In this document: positions 1 through 6,165 of the stretch, piece after piece
Layout of the letters: each line of letters begins with the position of its first letter
How positions within the stretch are numbered: position 1 is the stretch's first letter
DNA from: an uncultured Curtobacterium sp.
GTDB lineage: Bacteria; Actinomycetota; Actinomycetes; Actinomycetales; Microbacteriaceae
Length of the DNA stretch: 6,284 nt
Direction: 5' to 3'
Assembly (NCBI GenBank): GCA_913774725.1
Contig: CAJYIG010000312.1
Location: forward strand, 1-6,284
Made by a program: the position numbers and the translations under genes
The notes under the pieces: model-generated
Database searches by the model: none
The model's input: only the letters and a program-made list of their open reading frames with translations
Told to the model about the DNA's origin: nothing

Positions 1-1065
1 GTCGCGGACGGCCTGCACGGGCTGCTCGCCACGGCGGGGCGCCGGGTACGTCTTGACCAGGTGGTCGACCACGATCGGGTTCTTCGCCGCACTGCGCTCG
101 CGGGACCCGACGGTGGCGAACGATGACGTCGTCTCCTGGCGCGAGGCGGTGCGCTGGGATCGGTCCGGGAAGCCGGGGAGGCTCACGACCGAAGCACGCG
201 GGTCCGCGTAGTGCGAGAGCAGCATCTTCGTGTAGTCGTCCTGCGGGTCGCGCAGGACCTCGAGCGACCGGCCGTCCTCGACGATCCGCCCCTCGTGCAT
301 GACGAGCACGCGCTCGGTGGCCTCGAGCACGATGCCGAGGTCGTGGCTGATGAGGATCGCGGTGAACCCCTCGGAGCGCTGCAGCTCGATGATCGTGTCC
401 ATCACGGCGTGCTGCACGAGGACGTCGAGGGCCGTGGTCGGCTCGTCGAACACCATGAGCTGCGGTTCGAGCGACAGCGCGAGCGCGATCGAGACGCGCT
501 GCCGCATGCCGCCGGACAGCTCGCCGGGGTAGCGCGCGAGCATCGTCTCGGGCAGCTTCACCTTGCCGATCAGCTCCCGCATCCGGGCGTCCCAGCGCTC
601 GCGCGGCACGTGCCCGTGCGCTCGGAAGACGTCGATGAAGTGGTTGCGCACGGTCCGCACCGGGTTGAGCGCGTTCATGCCGGACTGCAGCACCATCGCG
701 AAGCCGCCCTGGCGCTGCTGGCGGAGGGCCTCGTCGTCGAGGTCGCGGATGTCGCTCCCGCCGAAGACGATGCTGCCGCCGTTGGTCCGCGCCGGGGGCT
801 TCTGCAGCCGGGTGAGCGCGTAGCCGAGGGTCGACTTCCCGGAGCCGGACTCCCCGACCAGGCCGACGAACTCGCCCTTCCGCAGCTGGAAGGACACGTG
901 GTCGACGGCCTGGACGGCCGTCTGGCCGGCCGATTCGTAGACGACGGACAGGTCGCGGACGTCGAGCAGGACGTCGGCCTGGGTGTCGTCGGACGGGAGG
1001 CGCGTGGCGGTGCCGCCACGGGCCTCCAGGCCGTCGCCGGTCACGTCGGGTGTCTGGCCGCTCAT
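1..1065 (-). CDS. Dpp/Opp-type ABC transporter ATPase, probable two-domain fusion (partial, cut at left edge)
   Basis: This gene encodes the cytoplasmic motor of the importer, hydrolysing ATP to drive the two adjacent permeases. The 355 codons in the window stay open to base 1. The first nucleotide-binding domain is complete: Walker A GESGSGKST (residues 71-79), Q-loop Q127 in LQSGMNALNP, signature LSGGMRQR (183-190), Walker B LMVFDEP (203-209), D-loop TALD (211-214) and switch histidine H241. A Ser/Thr/Arg-rich linker (about 290-328) follows. From residue 329 the text NPIVVDHLVKTYP and then QAVRD looks like the opening beta strands of a second ABC domain, so I infer a DppD-DppF fusion; single-domain relatives are usually about 330 residues. 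The ATG (1063-1065) overlaps the previous stop by 4 bases and has a strong AAGGAGG 7 bases upstream. The end and the second Walker motifs lie outside the window. The first domain is near certain; the fusion is likely. Confidence 0.93.
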   Translation of the reverse strand, partial: MSGQTPDVTGDGLEARGGTATRLPSDDTQADVLLDVRDLSVVYESAGQTAVQAVDHVSFQLRKGEFVGLVGESGSGKSTLGYALTRLQKPPARTNGGSIVFGGSDIRDLDDEALRQQRQGGFAMVLQSGMNALNPVRTVRNHFIDVFRAHGHVPRERWDARMRELIGKVKLPETMLARYPGELSGGMRQRVSIALALSLEPQLMVFDEPTTALDVLVQHAVMDTIIELQRSEGFTAILISHDLGIVLEATERVLVMHEGRIVEDGRSLEVLRDPQDDYTKMLLSHYADPRASVVSLPGFPDRSQRTASRQETTSSFATVGSRERSAAKNPIVVDHLVKTYPAPRRGEQPVQAVRD

Positions 1066-2009
1066 GCTGCTGCCTCCTTCTTCCGGCGCGCGCCCTCGCG
1101 CAGCCGCGGGTTGGACACGGCGTCGACGCCGAAGTTGATCAGGGTGAGGCTCATCGCCAGCAGGGCGATGCAGAGACCCGGGGCGAACAGCAGGATCCAC
1201 TGGCCGGTGAGCAGCGCGTTCGAGTTCTGCGCCCAGTAGAGGATCGTGCCCCAGCTGACGATCGACGAGTCGCCGAGACCGAGGAACTCGAGGCCCGCCT
1301 CGGCGAGGATCGCGCTCGTCGCCGCGCCGAAGAAGCTGCCGACGATCAGGGACGTCATGTTCGGCAGGATCTCGCGGAAGACGATGCGGGTCGCGCCGTC
1401 ACCGGAGAACTGTGCGGCGGTGACGAAGTCGCGGCTGCGCAGGGACTGCGTCTGGCTGCGCAGGACGCGGGCGCCCCAGGCCCAGCCGGTGACGACGATC
1501 ACGGCGATGATGACCGCGATGCCGCCGTTCTGCAGGTACGCCGCGATGACGATCATGAGCGGCAGACCGGGGATGACGAGGAACAGGTTCACGATGAACC
1601 CGATGACCTCGGCGACCCAGCCGCGGATGTAGCCCCAGCTCAGGCCGATCGCGACGGCGACGAGCGTGGACAGGAAGCCCGCGACCGCGCCGACGAGCAC
1701 GGAGACCCGGGCGCCGTAGATCAGCTGGGAGAGGACGTCCTCGCCGGCGGCGGTGGTGCCCATCCAGTGCGCCCAGGTGGCGTCGGCGTTGCGGGCGAAG
1801 CCGTTCTGGCTGGCGCCGTACGGGGCGAGGAGCGGGGCGGCGATCGCCACGAGGACGAAGAAGGCGAGGATGCAGATGCCGACGCGGGCCTTGGTGTTGC
1901 TCCAGACGACGCCGAACTGTCTTCCTGCTGCCCTGAGCTTGGAAGGGGCTTGTTGTTCTTGCTGGGTTCGTACTGCGACGGTGGTGTCCGGTGCGTTGGT
2001 CTGGGTCAT
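1062..2009 (-). CDS. ABC transporter permease, DppC/OppC family
   Basis: This is one of the two membrane subunits of the importer, in the inner (cytoplasmic) membrane. The 315-residue length is usual for DppC-type proteins. A polar N-terminal tail (1-40) leads into a first hydrophobic segment at about 43-63. The family hallmark HWMGTTAAGEDVL then IYGARVSVLVG (81-107) follows, matching the usual HxLGTDxxGRDVLSRLxYGAR pattern. Further membrane segments lie near 101-127, 133-158, 163-180, 218-237 and 270-293. The cytoplasmic EAA loop that docks on the ATPase is at about 194-217 (DFVTAAQFSGDGA to EILPN). The C terminus has the common NPRLR motif (300-304), then a KKEAAA tail whose codons contain the next gene's ribosome binding site. 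Its ATG overlaps the upstream permease stop (ATGA, 2006-2009). Only a weak GAGG (2018-2021) precedes it, so translation is probably coupled. Substrate cannot be told from the permease. Confidence 0.95.
   Translation of the reverse strand: MTQTNAPDTTVAVRTQQEQQAPSKLRAAGRQFGVVWSNTKARVGICILAFFVLVAIAAPLLAPYGASQNGFARNADATWAHWMGTTAAGEDVLSQLIYGARVSVLVGAVAGFLSTLVAVAIGLSWGYIRGWVAEVIGFIVNLFLVIPGLPLMIVIAAYLQNGGIAVIIAVIVVTGWAWGARVLRSQTQSLRSRDFVTAAQFSGDGATRIVFREILPNMTSLIVGSFFGAATSAILAEAGLEFLGLGDSSIVSWGTILYWAQNSNALLTGQWILLFAPGLCIALLAMSLTLINFGVDAVSNPRLREGARRKKEAAA
1073..1079 (-). promoter_or_regulatory. ribosome binding site of the ATPase gene
   Basis: AAGGAGG with a 7-base spacer to the ATG at 1065, embedded in the Lys-Glu-Ala codons that end the DppC-type permease. 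Same arrangement as at the lipoprotein/permease junction. Confidence 0.85.
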
Positions 2010-2986
2010 CGGCGCGTCCTCGGGTCCAGGACGCCGTACAGGACGTCCACGATGAAGTTGGCGATGAGCACCGACACGGTGATCATCAGGAAGAGGGCCT
2101 GCATGAGCGGGTAGTCCTGCCCGATCACGGCGTTGAACAGCAGGTAGCCGATGCCCGGGTAGCCGAACACCTGCTCGACCAGCACCGAGCCGCCGACCAC
2201 GCCGCCGAGCGCCAGGCCGAAGCCGGTCAGGTTCGGCAGGATCGCGTTCCGCGCGGCGTAGCGGACGGCGACCGTGCGGCCACGGAGGCCGTTCGCCTCG
2301 GCGAAGGTGACGTAGTCGTCGCCGAGGGTGTTGATCATCGCGTTGCGCATGCCGATGATCCAGCCGCCGAGGCTCGTCACCAGGATCGTCACGGCGGGCA
2401 GGATCGCGTGCCGTAGGACGTCGCCGATGTACGTGCCGTTCCAGCCCGGGACGCTCGTCGCCGACGATGCACCGGTGGTGGGGAACCAGTGCAGGACGTA
2501 TCCGAGGAAGAACAGCAGCAGGAGCGCCGTCCAGAAGTACGGGAACGTCGACATGAACGAGCCCGAGAGCGTCGGGAGCGAGTCGAGCCAGGTGCCGCGC
2601 TTCCAGGCCGCCGCGACCCCGATCAGGGTGCCGATCACGAAGGCGAGGATCGTCACCGTGCCGACGAGCACGAGCGTGTACGGCAGGGCACGGCCGACCA
2701 GGTCACCGACGGGCTGCGGGTAGAACGTGTAGCTCGTGCCGAAGTCGAGCGTCACGACCTGGTGCAGGTAGCTGACGTACTGGTCCCAGAGGTTGCCGGA
2801 GGGGACGCCGAGCTGGGCCTCGATGGCCTTCTTGGTGGCATCGGTGACCGGGCCGTTCTGGCTGAGCTTCGCGAGCGCCGCGTCGGACGGGCTGCCCGGC
2901 ATGAGGCGCGGGAGCACGAAGTTCAGCGTGACCGCGGCCCAGAGGGTGAGGACGAAGAGGACGAGTTTCTGGAGGATGTACTTCAC
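2006..2986 (-). CDS. ABC transporter permease, DppB/OppB family (GTG start)
   Basis: This is the partner membrane subunit. The 326-residue protein starts with the DppB-type N-terminal helix (about 8-28) ending in LPRLMPGSP (25-33), the typical 'xRLxPGDP'-like turn of the family. A periplasmic stretch carrying FGTSYTFYPQPV (82-93) comes next, then membrane segments near 101-127, 146-168, 192-213, 252-275 and 292-316. The EAA loop is FAEANGLRG to ARNAILPN (228-252), and it ends with the usual YGVLDPRTR (317-325). The start is GTG at 2984-2986, inside a 4-base GTGA overlap with the lipoprotein stop. It is supported by a perfect AAGGAGG at 2994-3000, 7 bases upstream. The gene is second in the operon and closes with an ATGA overlap to the DppC-type gene. 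With DppC it should form a heterodimeric channel. Ligand identity is not visible here. Confidence 0.95.
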   Translation of the reverse strand: MKYILQKLVLFVLTLWAAVTLNFVLPRLMPGSPSDAALAKLSQNGPVTDATKKAIEAQLGVPSGNLWDQYVSYLHQVVTLDFGTSYTFYPQPVGDLVGRALPYTLVLVGTVTILAFVIGTLIGVAAAWKRGTWLDSLPTLSGSFMSTFPYFWTALLLLFFLGYVLHWFPTTGASSATSVPGWNGTYIGDVLRHAILPAVTILVTSLGGWIIGMRNAMINTLGDDYVTFAEANGLRGRTVAVRYAARNAILPNLTGFGLALGGVVGGSVLVEQVFGYPGIGYLLFNAVIGQDYPLMQALFLMITVSVLIANFIVDVLYGVLDPRTRR

Positions 2987-4764
2987 TTGCCTGCCTCCTT
3001 CGTCTGCGTCTTCTGCTCTTCGAGGATCTTCTTGCCGGCTGCGCTGTCACGGAGTCGGAGCTTCGTGAAGATGAGCAGCGGTGCCGAGTCGTAGTTCTGC
3101 GGCGCCATGTAGGGGTCCTGGGCGCTCGGCCACCCGACGAACTTGCCGGTGTTGAACAGCCCCCAGAGCCCGCCGTAGTACATGCCGATCACAGGCAGGT
3201 CGTCGTACACGATCGCCTGCAGCTGGTTCAGGATTCGCTGCTGCTCGGCCCGGTCCGTCGTCGCCTTGTACGCGTCGAGGAGCTGCTGCGTGTCGGCGTT
3301 CCGGTACCGCTCGAAGTTGTTCACGGTCGACTTGCCGACCGGCTGGTAGAAGTCGCTCGACAGCAGCGAGTTGTAGGCCTGGAAGACGTCGCCGTTCCCC
3401 ATGCCGCCCATCGCCATGTCGAACTGGCCGTTGTTGATGTTCTGCTGGTACCCGGCGGGCTGCGGTGCCTGGATGTCGACCTTGATGCCGATCTTCCCGA
3501 GGTCGCGCTGGACCTGCTGCGCGGCACGGAGCCAGTCCGAGTAGCCGTTCGCGGTCATGAGCTTGATCTCGAGCTGCTTGCCGTCCTTGACGAGCTTGCC
3601 GCCCTGCTGCTCGTAGCCGGACTTCGCGAACTCGGCCAGCGCCCGGTCGGTGTCCTGCGTGATCATGCCCCTGTCCGGGATCGACGGGTCGAGGTACTGC
3701 TCCTGGTTCGGCAGGATCAGGCCGGTCTGCCCGGCAGCACTGAGGTTGCCCTCGGACGCGGTCTCGGCGATGTCGTCGCGGTTCAGCGCGTACGAGATCC
3801 CCTTGCGGACGTTGACGTCGCTGTAGGGCGCCTTCGTCAGGTTCGGGATGAGGCCGATCACACCGCCGGCCGGGAACCACCACTCGTTGTCCGGGGACGC
3901 CGCACCCCAGGTGCCCTTGACGTCGGAGATGAACGAGTACGCCCAGTCGTAGCCGCGGGTGACGGTGTCGAGCTGCGTGTTCGTCGCGGGCAGGATCAGG
4001 TGCTTGATGGCGATCTTGTCCGCCTGCCAGTACCGCGGGTTCTTGTCCATCGAGTACTGCTGGTCGGAGTAGTTGCCGAGCACGAACGGGCCGGTGCCGA
4101 CGGGGTCCGGATCACGCCAGGTGGTGGGGTCCTCGATCTTCCCGTAGTGGTGCTCGGGGAGGATGTACGTCGCGCCGATGATGTTGAGGCTCGGCACGTC
4201 GTCGCTCTTCAGGTGGAAGACGACGTGGTCACCGTCCCGCTCGATGCGGTCGATGTGCTGCCAGGCGCCCTTGATGTCCATCGCGGGGAACTTCTGGAGC
4301 AGGTCGAACGTGAAGACGACGTCCTCCGCACTGAACGGCCTGCCGTCGGACCACTCGACGCCCTTCCGGATCGTCATGTCGATGGTCTTCGGGTCCGGCT
4401 GGCTCCACGAGCTCGCGAGCCACGGTGTGCCCTTGCCGTCGAGGGGGTTGATCTCGATGAGGGGCTCGTACATCCACTTGCTCGCGGTGCGGGCGTTCGA
4501 GATGTACGGGTTGAAGTTGCGGTCGAACAGCGGGTTGCCGCGGTCCGCGTTGATGAGCATCGTGTCCTTACCGATGCTCGGGTCCGGCTCCGAGCGGACC
4601 TGGATGCTGCAGCCGGTGGCCGCGAGGGCCACGACCGCGAGTCCGGCGATGGCCGCGGCGATGCGGCCGCGACGTCGGGCGGGGGTGCGCGGCGCCGGGG
4701 ACGTCCGCCGTCCGTCCGGGCGCGGGTCGCGGTGCCCGCGCGTGCGCTGTGGGGGAAGCGTCAT
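2983..4764 (-). CDS. ABC transporter substrate-binding lipoprotein, SBP_bac_5 (Dpp/Opp) family
   Basis: This 593-residue protein is the extracellular ligand receptor of the importer. A long Arg/Pro-rich stretch (1-34) precedes a hydrophobic core (35-49) and a lipobox ending ATGC, giving a lipidated Cys52 on the mature protein. Family signatures follow: RKGVEWSDGRPFSAEDVVFTFD (133-154) and DPVGTGPFVLG (220-230), then the second-lobe motif VNVRKGISYALNRDDI (317-332). Many tryptophans (98, 119, 139, 168, 296, 297, 411, 534, 545) could stack on sugar rings, but this is only suggestive. The ATG is forced: no in-frame ATG, GTG or TTG lies between it and the hydrophobic core. A GGAGG sits 11 bases upstream. 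It is first in the operon, behind a LacI-type operator, and its stop overlaps the next start (GTGA). By family it could bind peptides; the regulatory context makes an oligosaccharide more likely. Confidence 0.95.
   Translation of the reverse strand: MTLPPQRTRGHRDPRPDGRRTSPAPRTPARRRGRIAAAIAGLAVVALAATGCSIQVRSEPDPSIGKDTMLINADRGNPLFDRNFNPYISNARTASKWMYEPLIEINPLDGKGTPWLASSWSQPDPKTIDMTIRKGVEWSDGRPFSAEDVVFTFDLLQKFPAMDIKGAWQHIDRIERDGDHVVFHLKSDDVPSLNIIGATYILPEHHYGKIEDPTTWRDPDPVGTGPFVLGNYSDQQYSMDKNPRYWQADKIAIKHLILPATNTQLDTVTRGYDWAYSFISDVKGTWGAASPDNEWWFPAGGVIGLIPNLTKAPYSDVNVRKGISYALNRDDIAETASEGNLSAAGQTGLILPNQEQYLDPSIPDRGMITQDTDRALAEFAKSGYEQQGGKLVKDGKQLEIKLMTANGYSDWLRAAQQVQRDLGKIGIKVDIQAPQPAGYQQNINNGQFDMAMGGMGNGDVFQAYNSLLSSDFYQPVGKSTVNNFERYRNADTQQLLDAYKATTDRAEQQRILNQLQAIVYDDLPVIGMYYGGLWGLFNTGKFVGWPSAQDPYMAPQNYDSAPLLIFTKLRLRDSAAGKKILEEQKTQTKEAGK
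2994..3000 (-). promoter_or_regulatory. ribosome binding site deciding the GTG start of the DppB-type permease
   Basis: A perfect AAGGAGG 7 bases before the GTG at 2986-2984. It lies inside the last codons of the lipoprotein gene, encoding Lys-Glu-Ala of its tail. Its spacing supports GTG rather than any later codon. Confidence 0.85.
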
Positions 4765-4775
4765 TGCTCGGTCGA

Positions 4776-4780
4776 CCTCC
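4776..4780 (-). promoter_or_regulatory. ribosome binding site of the lipoprotein gene
   Basis: GGAGG on the minus strand, 11 bases before the ATG at 4764. The spacing is a little long but it is the only Shine-Dalgarno-like stretch, and no other start codon is usable before the signal peptide core. Confidence 0.7.
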
Positions 4781-4802
4781 GTGTCGAGTGGGTGCTCCGC
4801 TA

Positions 4803-4831
4803 AATGTATGCGCTTACATCGCGTCGCGCAA
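4803..4831 (-). promoter_or_regulatory. sigma70-type promoter for the importer operon
   Basis: On the minus strand TTGCGC (4831-4826) and TACATT (4808-4803) are separated by exactly 17 bases. The -35 box matches consensus at three of six positions and the -10 box at four of six. Transcription would start near 4796, leaving a leader of about 30 bases with the GGAGG ribosome binding site. The -10 box overlaps the operator. No experimental start site is available, so this is a pattern-based call. Confidence 0.6.
4804..4819. promoter_or_regulatory. LacI-type operator in front of the importer operon
   Basis: ATGTATGC/GCTTACAT is a 16-bp inverted repeat with seven of eight base pairs symmetric and a central CG, the layout bound by LacI/GalR proteins. 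The half site ATGTAAGC fits the general TGTAA-N-CG class known for family members whose recognition helix reads V-S-x-A-T-V-S-R, as this window's regulator does. It lies 40 bases before the lipoprotein start and covers the proposed -10 box, so binding should block transcription initiation. The patch is conspicuously AT-rich against its surroundings. Confidence 0.8.
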
Positions 4832-4860
4832 CCGCGGTTCTGATCGCCGGCTTCGGTGGC

Positions 4861-4876
4861 CGCGGGTCACCCCGCG
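4861..4876. repeat. small GC hairpin between the long inverted repeat and the operon promoter
   Basis: CGCGGG (4861-4866) pairs perfectly with CCCGCG (4871-4876) around a TCAC loop. It begins 2 bases past the long hairpin and ends about 30 bases before the proposed -35 box. It may add to termination of repressor transcripts; alone it is short enough to be chance in DNA this GC-rich. Confidence 0.35.
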
Positions 4877-4878
4877 AG

Positions 4879-4942
4879 CGTTCCGGTCGCACGACGTGCC
4901 GCCCGGGTGGGACTCTGGACGGCGGGTCGTGCGACCGGAGCG
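4879..4942. repeat. long inverted repeat / extended hairpin between repressor and importer operon
   Basis: TCCGGTCGCACGAC (4882-4895) is the exact reverse complement of 4926-4939, a 14-bp perfect match. Pairing continues outward by one G-T pair and two Watson-Crick pairs to 4879/4942. It also continues inward, after a 3-base bulge (4896-4898), by five pairs (CCGCC 4899-4903 with GGCGG 4921-4925), leaving a 17-base loop. About 22 pairs in total is well beyond what the local GC content explains. It could act as a second terminator for the repressor, an insulator before the operon promoter, or a copy of a dispersed palindromic element. No T-run follows on either strand. Confidence 0.75.
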
Positions 4943-4956
4943 GCAACCGGCGGCAT

Positions 4957-4967
4957 GTCGTGCGACC
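4957..4967. repeat. third copy of the hairpin arm (direct repeat)
   Basis: GTCGTGCGACC repeats exactly the right-arm segment at 4926-4936, 31 bases away. The core GTCG-TG-CGAC is itself a short inverted repeat with a 2-base centre, so the gap holds three such cores, at 4886-4895, 4926-4935 and 4957-4966. Whether these are protein sites, a decayed second hairpin, or part of a repeat family cannot be decided here. Confidence 0.6.
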
Positions 4968-4992
4968 TGCGCCAGGGCCGATCGGGCAGGAC

Positions 4993-5020
4993 GGCGCGGG
5001 CACATCCGACGCCCCGCGCC
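4993..5020 (-). terminator. GC-rich hairpin just after the LacI-family gene, possible terminator
   Basis: An 8-bp perfect inverted repeat, GGCGCGGG (4993-5000) and CCCGCGCC (5013-5020) with a 12-base loop, starts 2 bases after the repressor stop codon. There is no run of T after it on the minus strand, so it would be the U-poor type often seen in high-GC actinomycetes. A chance GC-rich pairing is possible. Confidence 0.4.
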
Positions 5021-5022
5021 CG

Positions 5023-6126
5023 CTACAGCGTCGGCGGGCAGCTCTCGCGCAGCAGCACCTCGACCGGCAGTCGCACCGCCCGCGGAGGCCCCTCGCGCCG
5101 CTCGAACCGGTCGACGATGGCCCGTACGGCAGCGCGTCCGAGCTCCCCCATCGGCTGGTGCACCGTCGTCAGGGGCGGCGCCGAGAACCGTCCGGCGTCG
5201 ATGCCGTCGAAGCCCGTCACCACGACGTCCTCGGGGACCCGCAACCGCCGCGCTCCCGCTGCATCGAGCACCCCGAGCGCCGACTGGTCGTTCGAGCAGA
5301 TCACCCCGCGGGGCACGTCACCGCCATCGAACAGTGCCGAGGCGAGCTCCCGGGCGCGTACCCGTCCGAAGTCGCCGTGCACGACCCGCACGTCCGACAC
5401 CGCCAGGTCGTGGTCGGCGAGCGCCTGCCGGAAGCCAGTCGACCGTTCCATGTCGTCCGGCGAGTCGATCGGTCCCGCCAGGTAGGCCAGCGACCGGATC
5501 CCGAGCCGACCGATCACGTGCGAGGCGAGTGTGCGCATGCCCGCGGCGTTGTCGACGCTCACCGAGTCGAAGCCGTGCGAGCGTCGGTCGTCCGCGAGCA
5601 CCACGACCGGGATCCGGCGCGCGACGTGCTCGAGCAGGTCGTCGGGCACCGTCTGCGCGAGCACCGCGAGGCCGTCGACGCGACCGGCGACGTCGTTCAC
5701 GATGACGTCGCGCGAGGAGCCTCGACCGGCCGCCACCATGAGCGCGAGCCCCCGCTGCCACGCCTCGGTCTCGGCACCGCGCAGGACCTCGTCGAAGTAC
5801 AGGTTCGACGAGAAGGGCTGGGTGACGTGCCGACGGTCGTCGACCACGCGGACGCCGCCGTCGGTCACGAGGTCGGGTCGCTCGTCCGGCACGACGTCGA
5901 ACCCGGGCAGCAGCAGGCCGACCACGCCGGTCCGCTTGCCGGCCAGGGCGCGCGCGTTGCCGGAGGGCACGTAGCCGAGGCTCCGGATCGCCGCCTGCAC
6001 CCGGTCGCGGGTGCCCTCGCGGACCGCGTCCGGCGTGCGGAGCACGCGGGAGACGGTCGCGATGGATACGCCGGCCTCGGACGCGACGTCGTAGACCGTG
6101 GGAGGTGCGGTGCGCTGCGCGCTCAT
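5023..6126 (-). CDS. LacI-family transcriptional regulator (probable local repressor)
   Basis: A 367-residue DNA-binding sensor. The N-terminal helix-turn-helix is TVYDVASEAGVSIATVSRVL (10-29). The hinge helix SGNARALAGKRT (55-66) carries the conserved leucine (L61) that in this family inserts into the operator's central CG step. The periplasmic-binding-like effector domain follows, with DSVSVDNAAGM (187-197), GVICSNDQSALGVLDAA (274-290) and VVVTGFDGIDAGRFSAPPLTTVHQP (301-325), all canonical. An unusual insert of roughly 29 residues (about 76-104) separates the first beta strand from FDEVLRGAE. I chose the ATG at 6124-6126 because GGGAGG lies 6 bases upstream and the protein then begins just before the HTH; the reading frame stays open for 44 more codons upstream but that part has no LacI-like content. 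It likely represses the adjacent importer and is released by a sugar; it stands as its own transcription unit in the same direction. Confidence 0.96.
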   Translation of the reverse strand: MSAQRTAPPTVYDVASEAGVSIATVSRVLRTPDAVREGTRDRVQAAIRSLGYVPSGNARALAGKRTGVVGLLLPGFDVVPDERPDLVTDGGVRVVDDRRHVTQPFSSNLYFDEVLRGAETEAWQRGLALMVAAGRGSSRDVIVNDVAGRVDGLAVLAQTVPDDLLEHVARRIPVVVLADDRRSHGFDSVSVDNAAGMRTLASHVIGRLGIRSLAYLAGPIDSPDDMERSTGFRQALADHDLAVSDVRVVHGDFGRVRARELASALFDGGDVPRGVICSNDQSALGVLDAAGARRLRVPEDVVVTGFDGIDAGRFSAPPLTTVHQPMGELGRAAVRAIVDRFERREGPPRAVRLPVEVLLRESCPPTL

Positions 6127-6132
6127 GCCGTG

Positions 6133-6138
6133 CCTCCC
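6133..6138 (-). promoter_or_regulatory. ribosome binding site of the LacI-family gene
   Basis: GGGAGG 6 bases before the ATG at 6126. It decides the start against the longer open frame that reaches 6258, which has no comparable site noted and would add 44 residues without family homology. Confidence 0.8.
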
Positions 6139-6165
6139 GTCCGACGCCCACCCGACCGCCGCGCC

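Noticed and set aside
211..1239. Long plus-strand open frame opposite the ATPase and DppC-type genes
   Set aside because: Its translation is His/Arg/Glu/Val-rich with no recognisable domain and lies opposite a frame with complete ABC ATPase motifs; it is a GC-driven antisense shadow.
1050..2114. 354-codon plus-strand open frame across the permease genes
   Set aside because: Low-complexity Asp/Arg/Glu-rich product spanning two minus-strand permeases with clear family motifs; antisense shadow.
4000..4803. Plus-strand open frame reaching into the intergenic gap
   Set aside because: No domain, Val/Asp/Arg-biased composition, and it is antisense to the well-supported binding protein.
4879..4967. 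CRISPR-like reading of the repeated GTCGTGCGAC cores
   Set aside because: Only three short cores in mixed orientation with unequal spacing (40 and 31 bases) and no cas-like gene; this is a hairpin with an extra arm copy, not an array.
4800..5005. Small minus-strand open frames of 63-67 codons in the repressor-operon gap
   Set aside because: They overlap the inverted repeats and the promoter, are Arg/Pro-rich, and show no convincing domain.
4749..5705. 318-codon plus-strand open frame across the gap and the repressor
   Set aside because: Arg/Pro/Ala-rich with no recognisable fold; it runs through the operator, hairpins and antisense to the LacI-family gene.
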